Positions 11,209 through 27,090 of a stretch of 64,000 nt of DNA are shown piece after piece. This DNA is from Phycomyces blakesleeanus NRRL 1555(-) (lineage: Eukaryota > Mucoromycota > Mucoromycetes > Mucorales > Phycomycetaceae), in NCBI RefSeq assembly GCF_001638985.1, contig NW_017265188.1, positions 372,001 to 436,000 on the forward strand. Direction: 5' to 3'. The notes under the pieces are model-generated. The model had not been told where the DNA came from. It saw only the letters and a list, made by a program, of their open reading frames with translations, and made no database searches. A program made the translations under genes and the position numbers. Numbering within the stretch: position 1 is the stretch's first letter; each line of letters starts with the position of its first letter.

Positions 11209-12923
11209 CCGTATATCTTGGACATTGTTGTGCGTATTATTACTACATGATAGTAATAGTAATGTATATAGTATTTCTAATGGGCAACTTAATAACCAAA
11301 AATAAATAAATAAATAAAGACACTCTTTTTCTGTGTAGTATCTTGTTTAATTCAACTGCTTTTACCTCTTAAAATATTATACTCTTTCGTTTGATTATGT
11401 TAAAAATGACTTTGTATGTTCTATAATGATTAGGATATATTGTGTAAATCTTAAGCGTACGTGAATTTTGTATATAGCTGTTTCAAAGACTTCACTTTTT
11501 AGAGGCAATAATAAACAGTAGTGATATATAATACTGGAAAAAAAAGAGCAATTTACCACTGAAATAAAGAATTATTTAATAAAAAGGAGGATTTTGATAA
11601 AAATGTCAAATTAAACGCTTAAAAGTAGATGTATATCCGAATAGGCTCAGAAACGTAGTCTTATATATGTAATTAACCTGGTGGAGCATATTGTAACTCA
11701 CAACCTAAAGACTGCTTTATATTAATTGCTCAAATATTGATCAAAACATCCTATTTTTTCACACGAAAAACACGTTTACTAATGAAAATATGGATATTTG
11801 CACAACATACCTATATTTCATGTCAACTTATTCCTCAGGACATACACCTAAAAAAACTGAAAGCTTGTACTCTTTTCTATTAAGTAAAATTGTGTAAAAG
11901 GATAATTAATAATGACAAGTGCTTGTCTGACCAGCAGCAGATAAATATTCATTAAAATATCAATAGATTTAAAAGTGACAATATCGATATTTCCACCACC
12001 AATGACGTTGTCTAAATGTCCGCCCGTAAAGCTGTACACCAAAAGTTGAAAACCTTGGTTCAAATAAAATAGCAATAATTGTACTTGTATTGTTTAATTT
12101 CTTTTACTTTATTTCGGACTTTACATACTCATATTATAGAATTTGTGATAATATTTGTAGCTAAAGTTTCTTATATGGCTTTCATACTGTTATCAATTTA
12201 AGTATTCGCTATCTACCTGCACTACCTGTTTGTCTAATTTAGTTCCTTATGTACCTATGTAAGCACATGTTCAGGAACAGTATTTACTCCTTTTTGTCTA
12301 CACACAAAAATTCATTATTAATCTTTAAGCTGGTTATTACCTTCGCTATCTTATTATTATTATTATTCAATTCCTATGATAAAAGGCTTGAAGAAGGTTT
12401 GCAATCAATACAATGGTTATGCACTATTCTTCAAGATAAATTGTACACACCCACACATATTCTTAGTAAGTTTTTAATTAAAAAAATTGAATTACTCAAC
12501 TTTTAAGCTTTAGAGATACCTACACAAAATTCAGAACAGCGAATATAAAGCGCCAATACAGATACAAGGAACTAAATATTATTTTGATGTATTTGCAGGA
12601 TACTACCGAAATGATTAATATCTTTAGGTAGCGTTCTTTTATATCAATCAATCATTACATTTATCTGGCTGATTACGTACTATATTCTCATGTGTCAAAG
12701 TCACAGATGATATATAAAAGAAAAGGTCTATGAAATACAGCACAATTGACAGGCAAGAATTTTAAACTCTGCATACATTTGTTCTTTACTCTTGTAAGTA
12801 ATCTATTAACTAAACTGCAGCATATATACTTACCCAATATCTTAGTATATCACTACAAATTGGCACTTTCAAAAGCACTGCCCAAACCTCATATCTCTGG
12901 TCCATTGTGGATTAGAAGACAAT

Positions 12924-13203
12924 GAACGAAGATACACCATTCCGAGTCCTTACTGTCAAGGCATCAATAAAGGAAACGGGATGAAACCCTGAACTCCTTA
13001 GACCTCTACAAGTCATTGTCGCTAAAGTCCACACAATTGCCACCCACACCTTCGCACTTATGAGGTACATATGTCTTCCCAAGTTATCACGCGATCCATT
13101 CTTCGATCTTGACAAATATATCACGCAAGATATTTTTGCTGATGTCTCTTTGCTGCTGTTTGATCATAACACTACCTTCTATATAACAGAAATGGCAAGA
13201 TAA
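12924..13203 (+). pseudogene. decayed conserved protein fragment, possibly transposon-derived
   Basis: From ATG 12924 the + frame reads MNEDTPFRVLTVKASIKETG, a stop, then NPELLRPLQVIVAKVHTIAT followed by HTFALMRYICLPKL and DKYITQDIFADVSLLLF to a stop. The pattern (LQ-IV-K-H-I--HTF-LMR, then a tail of acidic and hydrophobic residues) resembles the N-terminal helical part of repeat-family hypothetical proteins of mucoralean fungi, some of which I associate with TnpB/Fanzor-like elements. That link is from memory and unverified. The in-frame stop and lack of any flanking domain suggest it is dead. Confidence 0.3.
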
Positions 13204-13320
13204 AATTGTGAGCTTATTTATTGTCACGACTATGCCTATATTACTGTAATTATCTCTAGCATCTGCTTATTTTACGCAAATACCAAAATTCAAACCAGCC
13301 ATCAAAATTTATTCCGTAAG

Positions 13321-13599
13321 TTTTGCCTTTCCTTCTATATTAACCAACCCAAAGCTAAAGAATGTCTAGAAAGCAATATCAGTTCTGAATTTGGTTGACC
13401 TTCTGTATTAATGGTGAAAAACTGGTCTGTATCTCACAACCATAGTCATGAACCAACCAATGGTGTAGTATTTAGATATCTACTTCGTAAGCATGAATTT
13501 GATCTTTGTTTGTTTGATACATTTAGTACTTCTAAGCACTATCTTTCATGCTCCCAGCTTTCCCTTCGAACCTTCAAACGAGTCAAAAACTCTTGCTAA
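13321..13599 (+). pseudogene. possible FAR1/MULE-type zinc-finger remnant
   Basis: The open stretch from 13411 reads MVKNWSVSHNHSHEPTNGVV. W-V---HNHEP is the signature near the end of FAR1/WRKY-GCM1-like DNA-binding domains of MULE transposases. Upstream sequence shows cysteines in other frames and stops, consistent with decay. Only this motif supports the call. A MULE C-terminal and OTU remnant exists elsewhere in the window (50.9-52.1 kb), so the family is present. Confidence 0.35.
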
Positions 13600-14413
13600 T
13601 ATAGCCCCATCCTAATAGATTTACCAGTACCATTAAAATTGTAAGTGTCAGAAGACAAGCAGAAGAAGATCTCCAGGAGGGTTGTCGTTTGAGACAAAGA
13701 CTGACTAGAAGTCAAAGAAGATAAAAGAATTCCGTCCTGGTTACCGCTTAGGACCCACCCAAGCTACCGCTGGTAAGTCATTAGATTTGAATAACTTGGT
13801 ATTTAGTTTTGTAACGGGTTGAAAAAGCTAAGAAAAAGATGTTTTGCTTTGACTGCAAAAAAACATGGTGGGGTAAAAAAAAAAGTAGAATATGAAAGAG
13901 AGGGAGAGAAATTGGTGCTTAATTAAAACTCAAGTACAAGACACTTTAAACCCCGGAAAACTTGCAACAATTCACTAAAATCGCCTATTTTTTTTCTATA
14001 GGGTAAGCACTGCCACAGTCGAACTCCATCAATCTAAACAGTCACATGCTCTTCAATGTCTATGAAAGACATTGTCAATCCCCATCCTTTACGTCACTTG
14101 GCAACAGACTTTATATTCTTTGGTTTAACCGAATAAAAAATAATAATATAGACAACGCTTGCGGGCACGTGGAATTTGCCTAGGCTATAGTTGCTCTACC
14201 AAATTCTCTCGCTTCCAAAATAGCAATACGCCACTTTACAAATACTTTACCTAAAGCTCCTATAAAATATTCCTCTTTTTTATTATAATTTCTATCACAG
14301 AAAGAAATCAAACCGACCGTCTGGTCAAAGACACGCGTTCAGCCTTTGACCAATTTCTCCCTTGTTATTTTTATTATTTTTACTTTAGTTTTTTATCTCT
14401 CTCTTAATAGATC

Positions 14414-17837
<3,424 letters not shown>

Positions 17838-18124
17838 GTTGGATATCTTGCTATACAACATTGCACATAAACTTCCTGTAATTAGCATACTTTCTTCACT
17901 TGAACATACCTCTCCTGTCTATCTCACCTATCTACCTTTCATTTCATCTCCATCCATCCTTTTTTATCATGACATTGCCCTTTTATTTTAGAAAGACAAG
18001 AAAAAATATTATACTTTTATAGTACATTATGAATCAAATAAACAAAATATTAATGTATTTTTTTCATACATTTATAAAATAATAATAAATATATTGGGCT
18101 AGTAAACTAAGGAGGTATTGGATC

Positions 18125-19903
18125 TCAAGCATCATCTAAAAGCCTTGTTCTTTCATTGAATTCATTATAAAATGTCTCACGTGAAGGATTGTCGCTCGCT
18201 TGATTTGATAGGTGTACAAATGGAGCGTCCGATCGGCTGTCTTCTTGGATGGAAGCTACCAAAAGCTGAATTTCTTCGATAAACTGTCTCAAAGCGCGTT
18301 CTTCAGTGTGCCCAAATACAAAACCGACAACCACACAGATTGTAGCGATAACAGCAGAGATAATCATCACAAGACTGCTTGCCAAACTCCCAAGCAAGAA
18401 TTTAAGCTGACTCTCGTCTTTTGGAGCAATCCAATCTGGTAAGACTGCCACGGTAGAAACACAGAGAAACAGCAACATAATTATTGCAACACCAAACAAT
18501 AAGAGAAGTCTGTACGCTGTCTTTCGTGTGGCGACTTGGTCTCGACGAAGCAAAGTCAGAACAGCTTGAGCAATTGAGAGAGGAAAGGTGGTGAAAGAAG
18601 GATTGGATAATTGAACGGCTGACGGACTTGTCGAATTAACTTGCGTAGGCTGTGAATTGATTGAGAAGGTTGCTTGTACTGCAAAATGATCTGAGTAGCA
18701 CATTTGAGTACCAGGAATATAGTCTGTCATGGCCACCACAGATCCAGTGCATGTAATTTGAGAAGTACGCCGGTAGAAAATATAGTCAAGACGGTCACCG
18801 ACTTGTTTGGAGTGAGGTTGTTGTTTAAGAAAATGCTTAGACCAAGTGTTTGCAGGAGAATCGCAAGTTATTCCAAGATGTTGAATACATTCGTGAGGGC
18901 TACGATGGCCTGGATCAAGTCCAGTCTGTGAAAGTCTCTCGCTGTGTGCTTCGAGCCAAGCATCAGTCATGAATGCATGCTTTTTAAGCAATGCATAGTT
19001 GTAACTTGTAGGAATGCTATTAAAGTCACCAGTCTATTAAGTAAGAGAGAAAGAATAAATTTCATACGATTCTGTATAATAGTCGATGGATATAATTACA
19101 GCAATAACTTGTCTTCCTTGGGCAGCAGATGCTCTCAAAAGGTTGGACAACTCCCAGGATTCGGTTACACGATGACCTTCGTATTCATCGACATCTCCGT
19201 ACCCTGCATGAAGCTACGACACAACAGATTAAAGAAGGGTGTTTAATATATTCAATCATTTGAATGATGTGATATAAGAAAAACTGTAGAAATATTGGCT
19301 TACATGAGTAGTAAACACTTCGATGATCCCAATATCCGGATGATTTATACATGCTGATGCACATCCTTTGCCTACATAGTAATCACCATGGAATATTTTG
19401 AGTGGTCGACCTGCCAAGGTGTATCGAAAGTAGGAGGTCGAAACAATTGGGAACCGAGAAAGGATAGCCAAACCGCTACCGAGGGCACCACTACACAGAC
19501 CCACACACAATTATTTATAATAATGTTCTTTCTTGTCCTTTATACGACAAGCTTGCTTCCGATATGTGTCTCTTTGTTCTTTTCTTATTGTAGAATACCT
19601 GTAATAATAATTGGAGAATGGCAAAACATTCTCGACTTTGGATTTCAAATATTCAAAATCTTCTAGCATCCAAATCTCTTGCAACGTAACAATGTCATGA
19701 TTCTCATTACTCAATGCATCTGCAATTGCTCTTAATCGTGTCTTTCGCTGCTTAGCAATAAAATAAAGTCCCCTATTTTCGAGATGAGTTACTAGTCTAT
19801 CTGAAAATGAAACAAGTATGAAATAAAGAAAGAGAAAGGATACTTTGAATAAAGTATATTACCAGCAGTTTAATGTCAAAACTGACAAATCGTTTATGCT
19901 CAT
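18125..19903 (-). CDS. ISC1: neutral sphingomyelinase / Isc1-like phospholipase C, 5 exons
   Basis: Membrane enzyme that cleaves sphingomyelin or inositol-phosphosphingolipids to ceramide. Exons: 19903-19863, 19772-19599, 19490-19304, 19213-19100 and 19033-18125. The start MSINDLSVLTLNCWGL gives the usual beginning of the endonuclease/exonuclease/phosphatase fold. Metal-binding and catalytic elements visible are LQEIW (Glu), GSGLAILSRFP, HAGYGDVDEYEGHRV, TGDFNS (Asp, Asn), VGDRLDYIFYR, and CYSDHFAV (final Asp-His). After the catalytic domain two hydrophobic helices follow (LLLLFGVAIIMLLFLCVSTVAV and LGSLASSLVMIISAVIATI), as in yeast Isc1 and nSMase1. The intron before GLYFIAKQRKTR (19862-19773) was placed so that WG is restored. 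The short C-terminal tail is hydrophilic. The ortholog name is by family; substrate preference cannot be read from sequence. Confidence 0.9.
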
Positions 19904-22016
19904 GACAAGAATTATCTCTGCATAAACTCCAGACTATTTTTTTTTTCTTTTTTTCTTTTCTTTTTTAAAATACCGTTTTTTATCCTAAAAATTGAACCGG
20001 ACGATTCGCATCTTTGAGTTGTACAATCACTAGAAAACTTTCAGACTTATGACAAAAGGAAAAATAGACATTATGCAAGTACAATAATTATATCTGGTCT
20101 CTTTTGATCCATAATAGCTATATATTCTAATATAATTACTTTAATAGAGAGAGTGTGGACTCGTAGAATTTTAGACCAAATTACTACAAGTCTACACTCT
20201 CAAATACAAGGCAGGATAATGGCATTAATTAAGTATAAAATATATAATATTGATCATGTATTGTTATACATGCAGTTTGGCACTACTAGCTTACATTCTG
20301 TAATATATATATATATCTGTGTGTGTAATAAAATAGCTATCTGCCATACTACTTATTTCAAAATACAGTTTTTACTTGGTTTTGGGACCTCAAAAAAACA
20401 TCCAGTCCATCTTTTTTTCTTTTGTTTCTGCCAAAGTTTACTCATATTTAAGATTATAAAATAAAGTAAAAAGGAATCAATTATTAATATAAGAAACTAG
20501 TAAGAAGATGTGGAAAATTTGCTTAAAGGTTAGAAAGCATCGTATGCGTATATAATTATGCTATAACATTTAATTCTATATATAAATATACTATGTAAAA
20601 ATTGCTAGAAAAGAACTCATATCAGCAAAAGCTACTACAGGTGTTACTTATACAAAGAAGCATATGCAGATAATGGTAAGAAAAAGTTGATACATGTCTC
20701 TCAAGTATCTGAAACTAAATCGCATATAGTGGGAACATTCACTAAAAAAGGAAAAGAAAAAAGTGTAAGCATCAAGCAAGAAAAGGAGGCCGCAAAAAGA
20801 AAAAAATATGATTCAAGCTCTTCATCGACTTTCTGTAAAAAATTTAAACAAGCAGGACACAAATATATGCGTTCTCCTGGATGTCCGAATTTTATCACAT
20901 CAAAAGAAGAAATGCTTCAAGAAAATCTTGGGTATTACTACAAGCCGTTTACAAGGAAACTCCCTCTAAGAATAGTAACTGATGAGGGATCACAACATCA
21001 AAAGACCTTCGGGATATCATACTAAGAGCTATGTAGTTTACAAACTATTTCTATCTGTTTAGCAGCCACCAATATCTTGATTATAGCATTGTCTTCAAGC
21101 AAAGCTACTGATACTCGGTTTGTTAACTTGTGAATACCAGAAAAAAGCACAGATACCCAACATACCTCAAGTAACTTGATTCGAACTTGGGATACACCCC
21201 GTGCCTCTTTCCTAAGTATTATCTATAGTAAAAAAAATTACAAACAGGAGCAAGTTAATTCTTGACAGAGGCTTGTAAAGAACTATCCACAGCCTATAAT
21301 AATCATGTTATTTAAAAGCTTGAAGCTATACTTCTTAGATATTTGAAATGTCAGCTTAAAAACATGTTTGCTGTAAGTGATCAATCAACATTCAAGCTGA
21401 CACTAAAATCCCTTTCTGGGTACCCTGAAGAGTGTATTCCCATTCTATCACATATTTTGGTAGAATATGAAGAGGACCACACAAATCACCATCCCTATCA
21501 TGTACGGGGATTACTTTTACCTCGTCAGTTGAGGTTGTTTCCAAAACCCTCTTTAATATTTCAATCTATAACAATCTCTGCAAACCCTTTGTTTGCTTTT
21601 TTATCAACTTCTTTACTAAAAGGATATAATAAGCAGCTTGAAATGTTTAAAAAGACGTAAACTTTAAAGTATTGCGAGTCAAAAGGTATAACATCATTGA
21701 AATTTAATCGAAAAACATAACTAATTAAGTGTTTTTTTTATGCACTAGCGATTTGCTTCCTAACAGGAACAACAAAGTTGCATTCTGAAACCTCTTGCAG
21801 TCAGACAGGTTTTCGGTTGATTGTATTTTTTTTATAAGAGAGCAAAAGATTTTTCTCGGGCAGTAAAGAATATAGACCTCAAGATAACAGACTTTGATTA
21901 CGAAGAGGTTATTTCGCTATATAATTCTGTTTATTTAGACACAGAAATAATAATGTTTTTACAAATATAGTATGGGATGTAGTTATATACATCTTGACTT
22001 GGATTGGTTTGTGAGA
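19904..22016. other. 2.1 kb gene-poor region with degenerate element pieces
   Basis: It holds the promoter of the Isc1-like gene on the left (T-rich tract 19935-19970) and the 3' side of the P450 gene on the right. Two degenerate reading frames (20687-21025 and 21343-21660) are listed separately. Nothing else is recognised. Confidence 0.55.
20632..21660 (+). pseudogene. degenerate transposon-like protein fragments with a zinc-knuckle-like motif
   Basis: The frame 20687-21025 contains FCKKFKQAGHKYMRSPGCPN, which resembles a C-x2-C-x4-H-x4-C zinc knuckle (GH---SP-CP) with the first pair altered. A second frame, 21343-21660, contains HHPYHVRGLLLPRQLRLFPK and ISANPLFAFLST. Both lie on the + strand, are separated by stops, and have no cellular homologue I recognise. 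They look like two parts of one decayed multi-copy mobile-element protein. The family is not identified. Confidence 0.35.
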
Positions 22017-24188
22017 TTAAAAATCAAGAGGACTGTCTGTTCTGGGAACAAACCGAACTTTATACTCTACGGGAAGAGAAACAATACCCATAGTAACTAC
22101 TTTGTCCAAGTTTGGATAGGCTGGAGTGCCATCTTTGTTGAGAGCAGGCTCAACATTACAACGGGCCAAGATTCGAGTACAAAGATTAAAGATTTCTGAT
22201 TCAGCCTAAGTAGAAAAAAGAGATGTACTTTAACAAATCGTAAACGCTTTAGACCAGTATCGTAGCTACTTAGCTCACCATATAGATTCCGGGACAAATG
22301 CGTCTTATATATGCATAAGTTAATTATAATTCTAGGGTCATTATTTATTTTCATATCCACTCGGCTTTTTCGCAACATACCTCCCCCAACCGAAAACATA
22401 AGTATCTCTTTCTTCTGCAGGCCCATTGTTGGATGCCGACATTGTCTTTTCAATTCCAATGTAGCGATCAGGATTAAATTTCTTTGGTTCAACAAAATAT
22501 TTTTCGTTCATGTGTAGTGCATCTGTTCCAGCTAGAATAACCGTATCCTTTGGAATAAAGTATCCATTACTGATGACTATATTTGTTGTTTGACTTATTA
22601 GATATTTGGTCTTTCTGAAACTGTGTACTTACCATCATCAGTGGCACAATGCGAGAGTCCAAAAGGCGTGACAGCTCTGAAACGAAGACTCTCACGATGA
22701 ACGGCAATGTTATATTTTAGCTCACTACGGTCAGAGAACCTAGGAATTCGTTTGTGTTCGATAATAAAACTGTCAATCTCATCCCGCATTTTTTTCATAA
22801 CATCTGAATACTGCAGTAATAAAGCAAAAAGCCAATAAAGTGCTACAGCAATGGTGTCTCCACCAGCAGTAATCATATCACCTAATAAAAGAAATGATCT
22901 GTTATATCTTTTGCTTTTTTTTAAGCAGACAGAGGGATGATAAACAGTATGCCTACTTACTAAAAAGAACGTTTATATCCTGATCTACGAGTCCGTATTC
23001 AGCTTTGAGGATATTCATTTGCTGCGCCAGACATTCATTTTCGCCTTCAATTGCCTCATTGACGAGTTTAGCGATGTTCTTGTCGCGGGACTCTACCATT
23101 TTCACCATGTCTTTATGCACGCTTGAGAACATGTTGATCCATTTGAGAGCAGGAAGGAAAGATCCAAGGTCACCCACGATACCACCATACATCATTGTTT
23201 TATCGGACATTTCAAGTAATTTGGTGAACACTGGATCATCAAGTGATTTTACTGATTTCCCTACTGCCAACTTGATGATCACACCAAACGATGCGAGTTG
23301 AAAGTGAGGGAAAGGAACCACGGACCCATCCTTTTTTGATACACTAATCAACCGATCTACTGTTTTATCAGCAATAGCCTCAAAAAACTCCGTGTATTTA
23401 TCAATTGATTTTTGTGCCAAAACCGTGGTTGCTTAAAAGTCATTTAATAAAGAGAAAATAGTTAGAGCGATATTGATGGTTGTATCCATAATATATTACC
23501 AACTGCTCTTGTAGATCTCCATCGCTTTCCGGGCTGATTAAAGGAGACGCCTCTATGTGAAAATACAAGTAAATTCATATATATTATTTGTAAAGTAAAG
23601 AAAAATATACATACCTTCCTCCTTTGCTGTAGAGTCCAGTAGTAAAGCTATGGATGGGTCTTCTGGATGTCTTTGCACCGTTTCTCATAAACACATCATG
23701 TGCAATAAGTGGATCATTGATTAGTACCCAGGACTGAACGCCCATCTTGATCCGTATAACGGGGCCTAAAGATGCGCACGTCAATAATATAACAGTAACT
23801 CATAATTATAGTATACACAAGCCCAATCATTACCAAGTTCCCGATGCCATTTTTCAATCTGAGCACCAGGATTATCTCCCATTGAAAACATCTGACCTAG
23901 AATTTTTTAAGATGGTTATTGAGGTGTAGATTCTACATATAAAAGAAGAAATCCTATAACCAAAATATGTTAAACTTTAGCACCCAGCTTACCAACATAA
24001 GGATATCCAGCCTTTGGAGAAGGAATCTCGTGAAAGGTTTCGCCGCGAATCTGATTGATCGTACTTTCATTTTTTCGATTTTTAAATAGTGTATAAACCG
24101 CTTTGACCACCATGCTAAATACAATGACTCCTATGGTAGAAATCATGTATTTTTCGCTCAACAAGTGTTGAAAGTCAATTTTGTCCAT
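22017..24188 (-). CDS. cytochrome P450 monooxygenase, 9 exons
   Basis: Haem-thiolate monooxygenase, probably anchored in the ER membrane; substrate unknown. Exons: 24188-23993, 23896-23834, 23765-23615, 23552-23500, 23431-22961, 22881-22633, 22576-22381, 22303-22279 and 22205-22017. An N-terminal membrane helix (ISTIGVIVFSMVVKAVYTLF) is followed by a proline hinge (HEIPSPKAGYPYVG), the helix-C WR motif (GKRWRSTRA), the I-helix oxygen-activation motif (ITAGGDTI), the K-helix ExxR (HRESLRFR), FNPDRY, and the haem-binding FGWGRRICPG with the Cys ligand. All diagnostic motifs are intact, so it is likely functional. The Cys ligand is on a 25-nt micro-exon. The style resembles the CYP509-type families common in Mucoromycota, but that family number is a guess. 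It is isolated, with no biosynthetic cluster around it. Confidence 0.93.
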
Positions 24189-25860
24189 TGCTAAAAAGAG
24201 TCTTGAGAGAAGAAGTCTGTTGTAGCTACCAAAATTTAATTGCTTTTATAGTTTTGTGTGTGCATGTGTGTGTGTATGTATGTGAATGATAAGAAGTATA
24301 TTTCACAAGTAATCTGTCACGGATAAAGACAGAGTAAAATAAATTAACTTTGTATACCATGCTTTTTTTTTATCAATGTATCACATAGTATAAATCAATA
24401 ATTATCTATATCTGTGGGTTAGAATCTTTATTAATATTCTGGACTAAAGTAACCATGTACAAGTATACTAATACTAAAGGAAATACACTTACCGATACGC
24501 TTATAAAAGTTTAGCTTATACGTCTTATTACAGCTTGAAGCCCTTTCTTTTAACAAGGCAAAGAAAATGTCATTAAAATACTCTGCATTACATATTGAAT
24601 ATTTTTTCATATATATATTAATTATTATAGTCTATACCAAGACACAAGCTGTACAAAAACTTTCCTTAAAAAACATTAAAGTGCACTATTTTTGTAAAGG
24701 GTGTGTATATTACATTTATCTCAACAAATCATACTAACTAAAGAGGCATTTATTTAGGGAATAATGTAAAGGAAGTTACTTTCGACTAGTCATTTTCTAT
24801 GGAACCTTTATTGAAGGCACCTTTCCTTTTTTCATCTGATAATAATTTATATTGTAAATTTACTATGAATCACCACACACACGTACATATATATATATAT
24901 GTATATGTATATGTATGTGTGTATATATCATTGGCTTTGATTTAATTGCTATTAATAACATGGGGATTTATGTTCAGTGTAATGTATATTTTGACTTTTA
25001 GTTACATATTTCATACTTCATGGTAAGCCATTGTTTTCAAGTCTTCACACATTCTGTTTTTTTTTAAGTAATAATAATAGTATCATTATGGGCATATATC
25101 CATGGCTTAATCTAGTTATAGATGTGCATTGACGCCTCGGTAGTACTTCACGCTTACATCACGTAGCATGCATTCTAGTTTGATTTGTATTATGGGAATA
25201 GAAGCTATTTTCTTCTTTTCTTTAAAATATTCAATCTTGTGAGGAAAATTCAGGAAATACCTTTTTTTTTAAAAAAAAGACCAATTATATTAAAGGAATA
25301 TTCAAAACCTTTTATTATATATCTAAAAGGTAGCTCAAATATAATAAGTATATCAGGCCTCTTCTTCCTCTTCTTCCTCTTCTTCCTTTAGAAAAAAAAA
25401 GTATTATCATATTAAGACTTACACCACTGTATTTATGCAAAGTCTTTTGCAAATATACTATTGACCTGAATAATATACTGCGGGTCATTTACAGCTTATC
25501 TTTGTGAAAAATAAAAAAAAAGTATGACATTCAAGTTAGTCTTAATAAAGTCAATGTTTCTATAGAACTGTAACACCCAAACGCATGAATAATTCTAAAA
25601 AATCAGTCATACCCACATACTTGTTTTTATGCTCAAGAATCTTTTTATGTAATATATATATATCCATATATCATTTGAGCAAGAGATGAAGTAATGATTA
25701 TATTCTGTGAACCTCGTTTGTCTTTGCTTGTCATTTATTGCTGGGCATATACTAGTTTGATCATTTCGTTCTTATACAAATAAAGTAATGTTACTCGGGT
25801 TGGATTATAAAGCTGTTTGATTTGATCCGGTAACTGGTAAACAGTTACCTCAAACCAGAA

Positions 25861-26194
25861 ATGTATTATGTCACACACTATAGTACAGCCATGTGTTGCC
25901 TATGTGGCCGCCTAAGTCATACTGTCGAGCACTTACTTGCCATATGTCATATTTTTGGGCAGGTTTGAACTTTGGTTTTGGCCAGTATGTATACCTCAGC
26001 CTTTGAATATCCCATCTAGAACCTTTTGCAACTTATAAGCCCTCAACCCCCATTTATCTCCCCGACCATTGAAGTATACTATACTTTAGATTGTATTATA
26101 CTCATCATTTGGAAGGCGTACTGGAGAACAATCTTTGACGGTGTACCTTTTTTTTTTGTATTCATCGATACACTTGTAATAACGTCTCTATTTA
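25861..26194 (+). pseudogene. LINE reverse-transcriptase C-terminal remnant
   Basis: Around 25890 the + strand reads CCLCGRLSHTVEHLLAIC, a C-x2-C...H-x4-C pattern typical of the zf-RVT zinc-binding segment at the end of LINE-type reverse-transcriptase proteins. Near 26110 a second frame reads IIWKAYWRTIFDGVPF, matching the W-x3-W-x2-I/F-x2-PF end seen in many fungal LINE-like proteins. Frames are broken by stops and no RT catalytic domain remains. Similarity is judged by eye only. Confidence 0.5.
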
Positions 26195-26382
26195 ATACTA
26201 ATTAACTTCCACTTTCGTCTTTAACCAGGTTAAGTTTATTGTACTAAAGTCAATTCTATCTTGACTTTTTCTAAAAGCTATTTTTCTGGTTTAGATTCAC
26301 AAAATCTTATTTATTTCATTTAGAGTTTGTTTTTTATTCATTAATTTATTTAAGAAAAGGCTGTATTAATTCCTAATTTTAG

Positions 26383-27090
26383 GGGCACGACGTTTTCTGA
26401 TGGGGTACGACATTTTTATTCTACCGGACCACAAATTGTGGCCTTTTTGCCGGCATGGAGTAACTCTACCTGGTCCCTAAGAATCAATTCTTGTTATAAT
26501 AATTAATCCCAGGCAAGATACAAAATATTCGTGAAGCCTTTCTTTTGTGCTTTGCAAAAAAAAGTGGATGATAATTACTTACCAGTTTATGCTGTCAAAC
26601 TCTGGGAATATAAGTAGGTGAAAGAAAGACAAAGACATGGTACGCGTAAGAAGGCTAATAAATAGTAAAATATCAAGCAAGATTGCACTACACTTTAATA
26701 ACAGCAACTACTTATAATCTTTTGTATAACTGGTTATTGATATAATGTATTTTTTATGACCAAGTCGAAATTTAGGACGCAAACCGCTATTAATTGAATA
26801 TACAGCATTTTTTCGTATGAGACAGTATTTCATTATTAAGTTGTTCAAAAGCAGACCGAAACTCTTAAAAGAATGAGATTTAGGTGCCTGGGAAGAGATT
26901 GATAAACACGCAAAGTACGGGGGGAAAGTAGTAAGCTAATGCGTACAATGAATATATTGTATATTTTCAGGACACACCATTTTGCCCTGAAGGATTAGAG
27001 AAAGACACCGGCCCGGACAGGTGGTCACAATTCATCAGACGGGTTAGATAGAAACGTCGTACCCCACCAGGAAACGTCGTCTCCGTAATA
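26383..27090. mobile_element. non-autonomous TIR element, about 0.7 kb
   Basis: The left end (26383-26416) contains ACGACGTTTTCTGATGGGGT followed by ACGAC. The right end (about 27051-27085) carries the reverse complement with few differences (GTCGTACCCCACCAGGAAAC then GTCGT). This makes imperfect terminal inverted repeats of ~33 bp around ~640 bp without coding potential. The flanks (TAATTTTA left, TAATATTG right) hint at an 8-bp target duplication but differ at several positions. Superfamily not determined. Confidence 0.5.

Larger units (their letters stand above)
11209..14413. other. gene desert with decayed transposon fragments
   Basis: There is no intact gene in 3.2 kb. It is AT-rich and unstructured from 11210 to 12880. 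Two stretches keep protein-like patterns: one at 12924-13203 and one around 13411-13599 (separate entries). The last ~450 bp before 14414 are pyrimidine-rich and are the likely promoter of the kinesin gene. Confidence 0.6.

Noticed and set aside
13680..13800. KEFRPGYRLGPTQATAGK-like stretch suggesting a histone H3 fragment
   Set aside because: The residue order does not follow H3 and there is no flanking match; coincidence is more likely.
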